Part shown: piece after piece, positions 1 through 6,763 of the stretch
How positions within the stretch are numbered: position 1 is the stretch's first letter
Layout: each line of letters begins with the position of its first letter
Assembly (NCBI GenBank): GCA_003533545.1
Contig: DQEK01000081.1
Span: forward strand, 4,800 to 14,001
DNA from: Acidobacteriota bacterium
GTDB lineage: Bacteria; Acidobacteriota; Vicinamibacteria; Vicinamibacterales; UBA8438
Reading direction: 5' to 3'
Length of the DNA: 9,202 bases
Program-made: the position numbers and the translations under genes
The notes under the pieces: generated by a model
Told to the model about the DNA's origin: nothing
The model's database searches: none
The model's input: only the letters and a program-made list of their open reading frames with translations

Positions 1-494
1 CGACGCTCGGTCACATCAGTGACGTTGGCCAGACGCGCCTCAAGACGACCCAACGTCCGATCAAAGCGCGCTTTCGATGTGAGGAAAGTATGTTCGTTCA
101 TCGGGTCACCCGTCAGTTTCTCGCGGGTGAATTCGTGCCCAATGATCTGAACGTCACCAAAGGCCTGTGCGCCATGAGCGTGGTCATAGTGGAAGTGCGA
201 GTTGATGAGCGTCGTGATTGGCTTGTCGGTGATGGTTCGGATCGACGCAATCAAGGCCCGCGCGGCGGCCGGGGTGATATGGGAGTCGACGACCACGACA
301 TCCTCGTCGTTGACGATGACCAACGCGTTACTCATCACGAAGACCGAGCCGGTGCCGACCGCGAAGTAGACTCCCTCGGCGACCTCCTCGAGTCGATGAG
401 TATTAGTTTCCTGCGTCTGAATGGCCGTCTCCGGTGCGGCAACCAGAAGCAGCAGGGCAACGATGGTCACGACGGTCAGTGTGCTGGCACGCAT
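1..494 (-). CDS. Exported metallo-beta-lactamase-fold hydrolase (C-terminus beyond window)
   Basis: Translating the minus strand from the ATG at 494-492 gives an open frame of 164 residues that leaves the window still open. Residues 1 to about 25 form a Sec-type signal peptide (Arg2, then a hydrophobic run TVVTIVALLLLVAA), so the enzyme should be periplasmic or secreted. The mature part starts with a beta-lactamase-fold pattern (EEVAEGVYFAVG, ALVIVNDEDVVVVDSH). At residues 100-105 it carries the zinc-binding HxHxDH motif as HFHYDH, followed by AHG. The remaining metal ligands would lie in the missing half. AGAGG lies about 10 bases before the start. It diverges from the PhoD-like gene. The superfamily covers beta-lactamases, glyoxalases, lactonases and sulfatases, and the visible half does not decide the substrate. 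The fold assignment is firm and the specific function is unknown. Confidence 0.87.
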   Translation of the reverse strand, partial: MRASTLTVVTIVALLLLVAAPETAIQTQETNTHRLEEVAEGVYFAVGTGSVFVMSNALVIVNDEDVVVVDSHITPAAARALIASIRTITDKPITTLINSHFHYDHAHGAQAFGDVQIIGHEFTREKLTGDPMNEHTFLTSKARFDRTLGRLEARLANVTDVTER

Positions 495-539
495 GGCGTT
501 AGATCCTCTGCTGTTGTAATCGGTAGCAACGAACGGGCT

Positions 540-552
540 TTAGTGCCACTAA
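540..552. promoter_or_regulatory. Operator-like palindrome in divergent promoter region
   Basis: Seen directly: TTAGTG, one central C, then CACTAA, a perfect 6+6 odd palindrome between two divergently transcribed genes. On the plus strand it overlaps a TAATAT hexamer at 550-555 that could act as a -10 element, but no good -35 was found. A dimeric regulator binding here could control one or both flanking genes. That role is inferred from position and symmetry only. Confidence 0.3.
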
Positions 553-619
553 TATACCGACTGTGGATGCGAAAACGATTCAAAATGACCAACGTTCGGC
601 CGACAATCCTCGGAAACCA

Positions 620-2113
620 GTGAGACCGATGACGCACCAGGCGGCGATATTCATCACCCTCGGAACACTCGCCGGGTGTGCGGGGCCACCCACACCAGCA
701 CCTGAGCCGGTCACGGTCACGAATGGACAAGGTGAAATCGCCGGTGAAGTCACGGCAGATGCTGTCATCCTCCAGTCCCGCCTGACGACCGAGGCGGTGT
801 TGGTCGACGGCGATGTTCCCGGCGCACCGGGGGTGGCTCGTTTCGAACTAGCACTTTCCGAAGACTTCGCCGGTTTGACCGAGTCACCGTGGCTCGACGC
901 CACGGCGGAAGACGATTACATCGTTAAGGCACTCATGGACGGACTCACCGCCGGAACACGCTACTTCTACCGGCTACGCTACGGCCAGACACGACGGAAT
1001 ACTCGAGTCGGTCCAATCCGTTCATTCAGCACCCTGGGGGGCGCCAATGACACCTCAGAAGTCAACTTCGTGGTCGTCACGGGCATGAACTACGCGCAGT
1101 TCCATGGCGACGGTGCGCGGGCCGGTTCTCTCCAAGACAGAGCGCTCGGCTATCCCGCTCTCGAGACTATTCTCGGCCGGGACCCAGAATTTTTCGTGGC
1201 GACCGGCGACAACGTCTACTACGACGTCCCCTTCGCACGGTTTGAACGAACGCAAACGTATCTCCGAAAGAAGTGGCACGAACAGCTCGTGCAGGCGCGT
1301 TTCATCGACCTATTCGCCAAAGTCCCCACCTATTGGGAAAAGGACGACCACGACTACCGCTATAACGACTGCGACAACTCGACCGACAACGAGCCGGACC
1401 CCTCACCGGAGCTAGGAGCCGCAACGTTTCTTGAACAGGTGCCGGTGGTCGACCCGAACGATCCCAACCCGGTCACATACCGTACCCACCGAGTGTCACG
1501 CGACCTCCAAATCTGGCTGACCGAAGGACGTGATTATCGCAGTCCGAATATGACCGCCCCCGGACCGGGCAAGACGCTCTGGGGCGCTGAGCAGCTCGCC
1601 TGGCTGCAGAAGACCTTGCTCGAGAGTGACGCCACGTTCAAAATTCTCATCTCGCCGACGCCGATGGTCGGACCGGACGACGCGAACCAGGCGGGCCGCC
1701 AGGCCGAGGGTCACGACCCATTCAAGCGCGACAATCACTCCAACCCCTATGGCTTTCAACACGAACGTGACCTCTTCTTCGACTGGCTAGACGAACACGA
1801 CTTCCTAGACAAGCACTTCTACATCGTGACCGGCGATCGCCACTGGCAATATCACTCGATTCACCCGCGGGGCTTCGAAGAATTCTCGAGCGGCGCCCTC
1901 ATCGACGCGAACAGTCGGCTTGGCCGCAATCCAGGGGATCCGGAATCAAACGACCCCGACGGGTTGATCGTGCAGCCGTTCAGTTCGCCCGAACCAACGG
2001 GCGGTTTCCTCGAAGTGACCGTGACGTCCCGAGAGACCCCCACCGCCGCATTCCGCTGGTTCGACGAACGTGGCGCACTTGAGTACGAGACAATTAAAGC
2101 GGCCGGGTTGTAG
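620..2113 (+). CDS. PhoD-like alkaline phosphatase/phosphodiesterase, lipoprotein
   Basis: Metallophosphatase of the PhoD family, which hydrolyses phosphate mono- or diesters outside the cytoplasm. With the GTG at 620 the protein is 497 residues and begins MRPMTHQ, then a hydrophobic stretch and the lipobox LAGC (Cys20). A Pro-rich linker follows, so it should be membrane-anchored. ATG 629 is an equally possible start. The GTG was preferred because it adds an Arg to the signal n-region. ATG 563 would put 22 polar residues before the signal and is less likely. A beta-sandwich N-domain (about 40-140, ending RYFYRLRYG) precedes the catalytic domain. That domain has TGDNVYYD (about 195-202), DDHDYRYND (242-250) and TGDRHWQYH (404-412), which supply the Asp, Asn and His metal ligands. 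Where many PhoD proteins have SCQNY this one reads TGMNY (154-158), so the Cys that binds Fe3+ in Bacillus PhoD is absent. No Tat twin-arginine motif is present. Family assignment is strong; the substrate is not known. Confidence 0.86.
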   Translation: MRPMTHQAAIFITLGTLAGCAGPPTPAPEPVTVTNGQGEIAGEVTADAVILQSRLTTEAVLVDGDVPGAPGVARFELALSEDFAGLTESPWLDATAEDDYIVKALMDGLTAGTRYFYRLRYGQTRRNTRVGPIRSFSTLGGANDTSEVNFVVVTGMNYAQFHGDGARAGSLQDRALGYPALETILGRDPEFFVATGDNVYYDVPFARFERTQTYLRKKWHEQLVQARFIDLFAKVPTYWEKDDHDYRYNDCDNSTDNEPDPSPELGAATFLEQVPVVDPNDPNPVTYRTHRVSRDLQIWLTEGRDYRSPNMTAPGPGKTLWGAEQLAWLQKTLLESDATFKILISPTPMVGPDDANQAGRQAEGHDPFKRDNHSNPYGFQHERDLFFDWLDEHDFLDKHFYIVTGDRHWQYHSIHPRGFEEFSSGALIDANSRLGRNPGDPESNDPDGLIVQPFSSPEPTGGFLEVTVTSRETPTAAFRWFDERGALEYETIKAAGL

Positions 2114-2154
2114 CGGCACCGAATTCCGGCGGACGACAAACCGAGCGACGGTAC

Positions 2155-2382
2155 ATGCTGTTACTGCCCATTATCGACCTCTATTCCTTGGTTGTCTTCG
2201 CAGCCGTCGTGCTTTCGTGGTTGCAACTGCCGGCGTCGAACCCGGTCGCTCGGATCGTCGACACCCTCACCGATCCAGCGCTCAAACCGATTCGCCGCGC
2301 TTTACCACCAGTTAGCGGCATCGATTTTTCGCCGATGGTGCTCCTCCTTGGACTGCAGATCCTCAAAGGCCTATTGGTCTGA
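2155..2382 (+). CDS. YggT family integral membrane protein, single repeat
   Basis: A 75-residue protein with the layout of a single YggT repeat. There is a hydrophobic segment at about 3-22 (LPIIDLYSLVVFAAVVLSWL). The hallmark stretch at about 27-60 includes NPVARIVDTLTDP, then LKPIRRALPPVSGIDFSP. A second membrane segment lies at about 60-74. The family is widespread in bacteria and cyanobacteria/plastids, and its molecular role is poorly defined (links to osmotic shock tolerance, cell division and cytochrome maturation have been reported for relatives). E. coli YggT has two repeats; this one has one. It starts 41 bases after the phosphatase gene and points the same way, so cotranscription is possible. 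Its frequent neighbours (proC, the YggS family) are not in the window. The ribosome-binding site (GAGCGACGG) is moderate. Confidence 0.85.
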   Translation: MLLLPIIDLYSLVVFAAVVLSWLQLPASNPVARIVDTLTDPALKPIRRALPPVSGIDFSPMVLLLGLQILKGLLV

Positions 2383-2533
2383 CGGCCTTATGAGAGGGTG
2401 GAGAGCAGCCCCTTAGGCTCCGGCGATCGGCCATAATTGGGGTGGGCGGGCTTGTGCGTGCGGTGCTCCCTGCCGATAACAAGGGACGGGGTCGTGCCTT
2501 CTACCTGCCATTTCGCGGGGGTTCCCGGAGAAT

Positions 2534-2537
2534 GAGG
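2534..2537 (+). promoter_or_regulatory. RBS fixing the GTG start of accDA
   Basis: GAGG lies five bases before the GTG at 2543. No in-frame ATG nearby has a comparable site, and the zinc-finger cysteines begin only 20 residues later, so the GTG start is favoured. Confidence 0.6.
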
Positions 2538-2542
2538 TCGCT

Positions 2543-4228
2543 GTGTTCGAAGTAGAAAAGTCTGTTGTCGTTGAACGCGAATCCACGTCGCCGTCGCAAA
2601 CGTGCCGTAAGTGCGACCAAGTGGTGGACCCCGGAGCCTTCGCAGCCGAGCTGCGTGTGTGTACAGGCTGCGGCTATCACAGCCCCCTGACCGCACAGGA
2701 ATGGGTCGATCATCTAGCGGACCAGGATTCGTTCCGGGAAATCGGAAAACGGTTGTACTCGGCGGATCCGCTCGACTTCAGTGTCAGCGGGCCCTACCGC
2801 GACCGGCTCCGGGAGGCCGAGCAACGCACCGGAATGCACGAGGCAGCGCTCGCCGGTGAGGCTAATCTTGACGGCCGGCCGGTGGTACTAGTGTCGCTCG
2901 AATTTGACTTCCTGGGCGGCACCATGGGATCGGTCGTGGGCGAAAAGGTGGCTCGCGCCTTCAGAGTCGCGACCCGTCGCCGATTACCCGTCGTCTCGAT
3001 CATCGCCAGCGGCGGCGCGCGTATTCAGGAAGGCATGCTCGCGCTCATGCAGATGGCAAAGACCGCGGCCGCGGTGGCCGAACATCACGCCTCGCAATTA
3101 CCTTACATCTCCGTCTTGACCAACCCGAGCTTCGGTGGCACGTTCGCGAGCTTCGGGTCACTCGGAGATATCCTCATCGGCGAGCCAGAAGCCCAAATTG
3201 GATTTGTCGGAGCACGGGTCGTCGAGGGCACGATTGCCGAAAAAATTCCCAAAGAGCAGCGGCAGGCGGAGGCTCTGCTTGAGCGCGGCATGATTGACAT
3301 GATCGTCGAGCGGCCGTATCTGCGGAACCAACTAGCGGTTCTCGTCTCACAGTTAACGCCCAACCGCACCGACACTTGGCCGACCATGCGCCTCGCGCCC
3401 ACCCCAAAAGCCACCCGTACGGCCGACGAGGTGCTCGCGCTTGCCAGAAATCCATCACGGCCCAGAGCCGACGACTACGTCACCCGGGTATTCCAGGCGT
3501 TCAGTCAGCTGCACGGCGACCGCTGCTACGGCGATGACCCTGCGATTCTGGGGGGCGTGGCGTACTTGCAAGGCCACCCGGTCGTGCTCATCGCCCAGTG
3601 CGGCCAGATGATGCCCATGCCAGAAGGCTATCGGAAGGCACAGCGGCTCATGCGACTCGCGGAAAAGTGCAGCCTCCCGGTCGTGACACTCGTTGACACG
3701 CGCGGCGCGTTTCCCGGACTTGAGGCCGAGCGACGGGGCATCGCCCAGGCCATCGGTGAGAGCCTGGGTACGCTGGCACGACTGCCAGTACCCGTTGTCA
3801 ATGTGGTAATCGGCGAAGGCGGCTCCGGAGGGGCGCTAGCGCTGGGACTCGCCGACGTCATCCTTATGCAGGAGAATGCGATCTATTCGGTCATCGCCCC
3901 GGAAGGCGCCGCGGCCATCCTGCTGCACGACTCGGCTCGCAGCGACGAACTGTTGCCGGCCTTGAAGCTACGCTCACACGATCTCCTTGAGCTGGGAGTC
4001 ATCGACGACATCGTACCTGAACCGCCCGGCGGGGCTCACCGCGACCCCGACGCCGCTGCCCGCCAGGTGCTTGAGCGCGTGGTCGATCATCTGTCCCGAC
4101 TGTCAACACTGAAGCCGAAGAAGCTCATCCAGCAGCGGGCGGACCGTTATCGTGCAATCGGCGCGTTCGAGCGTGGCGTCGTGCACCGGGCGCGTGACAT
4201 CGTCGCGCGGATACAAAAAAGCCAGTAA
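2543..4228 (+). CDS. accDA: Fused acetyl-CoA carboxylase carboxyltransferase, beta + alpha subunits
   Basis: A 561-residue fusion of AccD and AccA, the two chains that transfer CO2 from carboxybiotin (on BCCP) to acetyl-CoA to make malonyl-CoA for fatty acid synthesis, in the cytoplasm. The AccD half (about 1-270) starts with a four-Cys zinc ribbon (Cys21, Cys24, Cys40, Cys43). It continues with GGTMGSVVGEK (125-135), ASGGARIQEG (about 155-164), LPYISVLTNPSFGG and IDMIVERPYLR. A linker of about 35 residues leads to the AccA half, which starts near DDYVTRVF (310-317). That half contains PEGYRKAQRLM, DTRGAFPG (385-392), GEGGSGGALALG (424-435), YSVIAPEGAAAIL and PEPPGGAHRDP. Compared with E. coli AccA as remembered, the N-terminal helical region is almost gone. 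About 11 residues are missing just before PEGYRKA, and the usual DTPGA reads DTRGA. Biotin carboxylase and BCCP genes are not in the window. Identity is very secure. Confidence 0.95.
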   Translation: MFEVEKSVVVERESTSPSQTCRKCDQVVDPGAFAAELRVCTGCGYHSPLTAQEWVDHLADQDSFREIGKRLYSADPLDFSVSGPYRDRLREAEQRTGMHEAALAGEANLDGRPVVLVSLEFDFLGGTMGSVVGEKVARAFRVATRRRLPVVSIIASGGARIQEGMLALMQMAKTAAAVAEHHASQLPYISVLTNPSFGGTFASFGSLGDILIGEPEAQIGFVGARVVEGTIAEKIPKEQRQAEALLERGMIDMIVERPYLRNQLAVLVSQLTPNRTDTWPTMRLAPTPKATRTADEVLALARNPSRPRADDYVTRVFQAFSQLHGDRCYGDDPAILGGVAYLQGHPVVLIAQCGQMMPMPEGYRKAQRLMRLAEKCSLPVVTLVDTRGAFPGLEAERRGIAQAIGESLGTLARLPVPVVNVVIGEGGSGGALALGLADVILMQENAIYSVIAPEGAAAILLHDSARSDELLPALKLRSHDLLELGVIDDIVPEPPGGAHRDPDAAARQVLERVVDHLSRLSTLKPKKLIQQRADRYRAIGAFERGVVHRARDIVARIQKSQ

Positions 4229-4258
4229 GGCCTCGTAAAAGCGGCTATGATGCACCCT

Positions 4259-4280
4259 CGGTGTCGGGAGACCGACTCCG
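4259..4280 (+). other. Hairpin with GAGA tetraloop in cytochrome gene leader
   Basis: Read directly between the accDA stop and the cytochrome start. An inner 5-bp stem (GTCGG at 4263-4267 with CCGAC at 4272-4276) closes a GAGA loop of the stable GNRA class. It is extended, after a T-T mismatch, by CGG (4259-4261) pairing with CCG (4278-4280). No T-run follows, so it is not a canonical terminator. It could be a leader structure or mRNA end protection, or chance in GC-rich DNA. Confidence 0.35.
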
Positions 4281-4303
4281 CCGAAACACGGACAATCGAC
4301 CTC

Positions 4304-4310
4304 TTGGAGG
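4304..4310 (+). promoter_or_regulatory. RBS that decides the cytochrome start
   Basis: TTGGAGG ends five bases before ATG 4316. The same frame is open from ATG 4247, but that start would place 23 polar residues before the signal peptide, so 4316 is chosen. Confidence 0.75.
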
Positions 4311-4315
4311 GCACT

Positions 4316-5122
4316 ATGTCGACGCGCAGCCTGTGGGCGATCGTGGCGCCAATCTTCTTGGCGGCACTCTACCTCACCACGGCCCCAGCGACCTCACGGG
4401 CGCAAGAAGCGGCCGAAAACCAGTTCACCACGTCACTCGATATCCGGATGGGTCGAAGAGTCTTCCAGCAACAGTGTGGTCGCTGTCACGGGCGCGATGC
4501 CGGGGGCGGCGAACTGGGACCAGATCTGACCCAGGGATTCCGGAACTCCAGCACCGATGCCGGACTGTTCAATATCATTCGCGAGGGGTTGCCCAATACC
4601 CAAATGATCGGGATCAGCCGCCGCTCAACCGACCAGTCCGTGTGGATGATCGTTAGCTACCTGAACTCGCTGAACAACACCGAGGACGTAGACCTCGCCG
4701 GCAACGCCACCAACGGTCAGCAACTCTTCTCCGGAAAGGGCAACTGCAGTAGTTGTCACATGGTAAACGGCACGGGCGGACGGCGCGGCCCCGAGCTCAG
4801 TCAGGTTGGCAATCGTCGGGACCCGGACGAACTGATCAGCGACCTGCGGACACCGAACGAAGACGTAACACCACGCTGGTGGACCTTGCGGGTCACCCGC
4901 GATGATGGAGCGATTGTTGAAGGCCTGCGGATGAGCGAAGACACGTTTGCCATGCGACTCATGGACGAAAACGAAGATCTCTGGTCGTTTTCAAAGAGCA
5001 ACATACGCTCGTATGACCGAGTCAAAACCTCAATCATGCCCGCCATCGGCGACATGCTGACCGATAGCGAAGTCGACGATCTCATTGCCTATCTGTACTC
5101 GCTCAGACGGGAGGAAAGTTAA
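4316..5122 (+). CDS. Diheme cytochrome c, exported; probable electron acceptor of the PQQ dehydrogenase
   Basis: A 268-residue protein with a Sec signal peptide (about 1-29; hydrophobic IVAPIFLAALYL, probable cleavage after TSRA). Two c-type heme sites are visible, CGRCH (54-58) and CSSCH (144-148). The first domain (about 43-125) is a small class I-like cytochrome with a likely axial Met in GLPNTQM. The second (about 130-268) looks like the Pirellula/Verrucomicrobium-type heme-binding domain (TIGR02603-like). It shows GRRGPELSQVGNRRDPDEL, a small beta section (WWTLRVTRDDGAIVEGL), then SIMP with a likely axial Met, and LTDSEVDDLIAYLYSL at the end. The PQQ dehydrogenase starts two bases after its stop, which supports a role in taking electrons from that enzyme in the periplasm. 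Heme attachment and localisation are secure. The partnership is inferred from gene order. Confidence 0.92.
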   Translation: MSTRSLWAIVAPIFLAALYLTTAPATSRAQEAAENQFTTSLDIRMGRRVFQQQCGRCHGRDAGGGELGPDLTQGFRNSSTDAGLFNIIREGLPNTQMIGISRRSTDQSVWMIVSYLNSLNNTEDVDLAGNATNGQQLFSGKGNCSSCHMVNGTGGRRGPELSQVGNRRDPDELISDLRTPNEDVTPRWWTLRVTRDDGAIVEGLRMSEDTFAMRLMDENEDLWSFSKSNIRSYDRVKTSIMPAIGDMLTDSEVDDLIAYLYSLRREES

Positions 5123-5124
5123 CC

Positions 5125-6759
5125 ATGAAACCGTTTGTTACTGTTCTTGCGCTCCTGATTGGTGCCGCGCCTGTCTTAGCGCAGGAAACCGAGTCGCAGC
5201 CAGGCACGACCCCGTCGTTTTCACCCGTGACGTGGGAACGCCTTCTGAACGCCGCCGACGAGCCTCACAACTGGCTGATGTACTCTGGCACGCTCGATAG
5301 CCAGCACTTTAGCGGGTTAGACCAAGTGCACAACCGGAACGTGGGCGACCTCGAGCTGAAGTGGGCCTATCAGATTCCACAGCTCGACCGGGCCGAAACC
5401 GTTCCCGTTGTGGTGGACGGCGTGATGTTCATTACCGAAGCCCCAAGTAACGTCGTCGCAGTTGACGCCGCAACCGGCCGGCAGTACTGGCGCTACAACC
5501 ACCCGCTCCCGGATGACCTCCGTATCTGCTGCGGCCGGAACAACCGCGGCGTGGCGATCCTCGGCGAAACCCTCTACATGAGCACTCTCGACGCCAAACT
5601 GGTCGCGATCGACGCTCGGAGCGGCAACCTCGTTTGGGCCAAGGAAGTGGCCGACTACCGGGCTGGCTACAGCAAAACGGCAGCGCCATTGATCGTCAAG
5701 GACGAAGTCGTAACCGGAATTGCCGGTGGCGAGTATGGCATCCGGGGGTTCATTGATTCGTACAACGCTGAAACGGGTGAGCTCGAGTGGCGCGCCGACA
5801 CGATTCCGGGACCGGACCATCCGGATAACCAGTCCTGGGCCGGCGACTCGTGGCGAACCGGCGGGTCGGCCAGCTGGATCACCGGCGCCTACGACCCCGA
5901 ACTAGACTTGGTCTACTGGGGAACGGGGAACCCCGGCCCCGATTGGAACGGCGACGTCCGTATGGGTGACAACCTATATTCTGACTCGGCCATGGCCCTG
6001 AACCATGAGACCGGCGGCCTCGAATGGTACTTCCAGTTCACCCCACATGACGTCCACGACTGGGACGCCATCCAGGTTCCGATTCTCGCCAACCTAACGA
6101 TGGAGGGACAGGAACGTAAGGTGATGATGTGGGCAAACCGAAACGCGTTCTTTTACACCCTCGACCGCGAGACCGGCGAATTTCTGGTCGGCAAGCCGTA
6201 CGCCAAGCAAACCTGGGCCGAAGGTCTCGACTCGAACGGCCGGCCAATCCGCGTGCCCAACACCTTTCCGACGGCCGAAGGCACGGTCGTCTCACCTCCG
6301 GTCGGTGGCGGTACGAACTGGTTCTCCCCCGCGTATAGCCCACGCACAGAGCTCTTTTACGTCCAGGCGTATGACGGTGAAGACATCTTTTACAAGCGGG
6401 ACGAAGACTACGTTGAAGGCGATCAATTCACGGGCGGCGGAAGCTCACGACCAGGTCCTATCGACGACTATCAGAGCGCAATCCGTGCGATTGATCCGAA
6501 AACAGGGAATCTGCGATGGGAGTACGAAATCCAGCCTCGCTCCACCGCCGGCATCATGGCCACCGCCGGTGACCTTGTGTTCAGCGGTAGCGTTGACGGC
6601 TATTTCTACGCGCTCGACGCGGTGAGCGGTGAAGCGCTCTGGCACATGAATGTCGGCAGAAATGTGCACTCGTCCCCAATGAGCTACGCGGTCAACGGCA
6701 AGCAGTTCATTACGATCGCCGCCGGCAACGTCGTCTACACCTTTGGGTTGAGGGACTGA
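5125..6759 (+). CDS. PQQ-dependent alcohol dehydrogenase, quinoprotein with lanthanide-type metal site
   Basis: A 544-residue periplasmic quinoprotein that oxidises an alcohol or aldehyde using PQQ. A signal peptide (1-19, cleavage after PVLA) precedes a propeller with repeated motifs such as AATGRQYWRY, RSGNLVWAKE and VSGEALWHM. Family hallmarks are the adjacent cysteines Cys135-Cys136 (disulfide next to PQQ), Glu203 in GGEYGIRG, Trp251 (stacks on PQQ), Asn269 in GTGNP, Arg339 in WANRNAF and GGGTNWFSPAYSP (about 394-406). The catalytic segment reads TPHDVHDWDA, so Asp312 is the catalytic base. Asp314, two residues later, is the extra ligand that distinguishes lanthanide enzymes (XoxF, PedH) from calcium ones, where Ala, Ser or Thr sits. 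There is no fused heme domain, so the upstream cytochrome is the likely acceptor. A GGGAGGA site inside the end of the cytochrome gene drives translation. The substrate cannot be read from sequence, and at this length it is shorter than typical XoxF (about 600). Confidence 0.93.
   Translation: MKPFVTVLALLIGAAPVLAQETESQPGTTPSFSPVTWERLLNAADEPHNWLMYSGTLDSQHFSGLDQVHNRNVGDLELKWAYQIPQLDRAETVPVVVDGVMFITEAPSNVVAVDAATGRQYWRYNHPLPDDLRICCGRNNRGVAILGETLYMSTLDAKLVAIDARSGNLVWAKEVADYRAGYSKTAAPLIVKDEVVTGIAGGEYGIRGFIDSYNAETGELEWRADTIPGPDHPDNQSWAGDSWRTGGSASWITGAYDPELDLVYWGTGNPGPDWNGDVRMGDNLYSDSAMALNHETGGLEWYFQFTPHDVHDWDAIQVPILANLTMEGQERKVMMWANRNAFFYTLDRETGEFLVGKPYAKQTWAEGLDSNGRPIRVPNTFPTAEGTVVSPPVGGGTNWFSPAYSPRTELFYVQAYDGEDIFYKRDEDYVEGDQFTGGGSSRPGPIDDYQSAIRAIDPKTGNLRWEYEIQPRSTAGIMATAGDLVFSGSVDGYFYALDAVSGEALWHMNVGRNVHSSPMSYAVNGKQFITIAAGNVVYTFGLRD
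6750..6754 (+). promoter_or_regulatory. RBS for the cupin GTG start, inside the PQQ-ADH gene
   Basis: GAGGG overlaps the last codons of the dehydrogenase and lies nine bases before the GTG at 6764. This favours translation coupled to the upstream gene and supports the GTG as start. Confidence 0.55.
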
Positions 6760-6763
6760 CCCA

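Noticed and set aside
90..623. 177-residue plus-strand open frame covering the left edge
   Set aside because: It lies opposite the MBL-fold gene, whose signal peptide and HxHxDH motif are clear; its own translation is low-complexity and charged with no domain.
2431..2436. CATAAT hexamer as a promoter for accDA
   Set aside because: No recognisable -35 at the right spacing; left as unsupported although a promoter in the 160-base gap is plausible.
2473..2492. TCCCT/AGGGA inverted repeat before accDA as a terminator or riboswitch
   Set aside because: Only five pairs with a ten-base loop and no T-run; too weak to distinguish from chance.
4246..4251. TATGAT hexamer as a -10 element for the cytochrome operon
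   Set aside because: It matches the -10 consensus well, but no -35-like sequence lies 16-18 bases upstream (accDA tail), so no promoter is called.
4247..4315. N-terminal extension of the cytochrome from ATG 4247
   Set aside because: It would add a polar stretch before the signal peptide, whereas ATG 4316 has a strong TTGGAGG site at good spacing.
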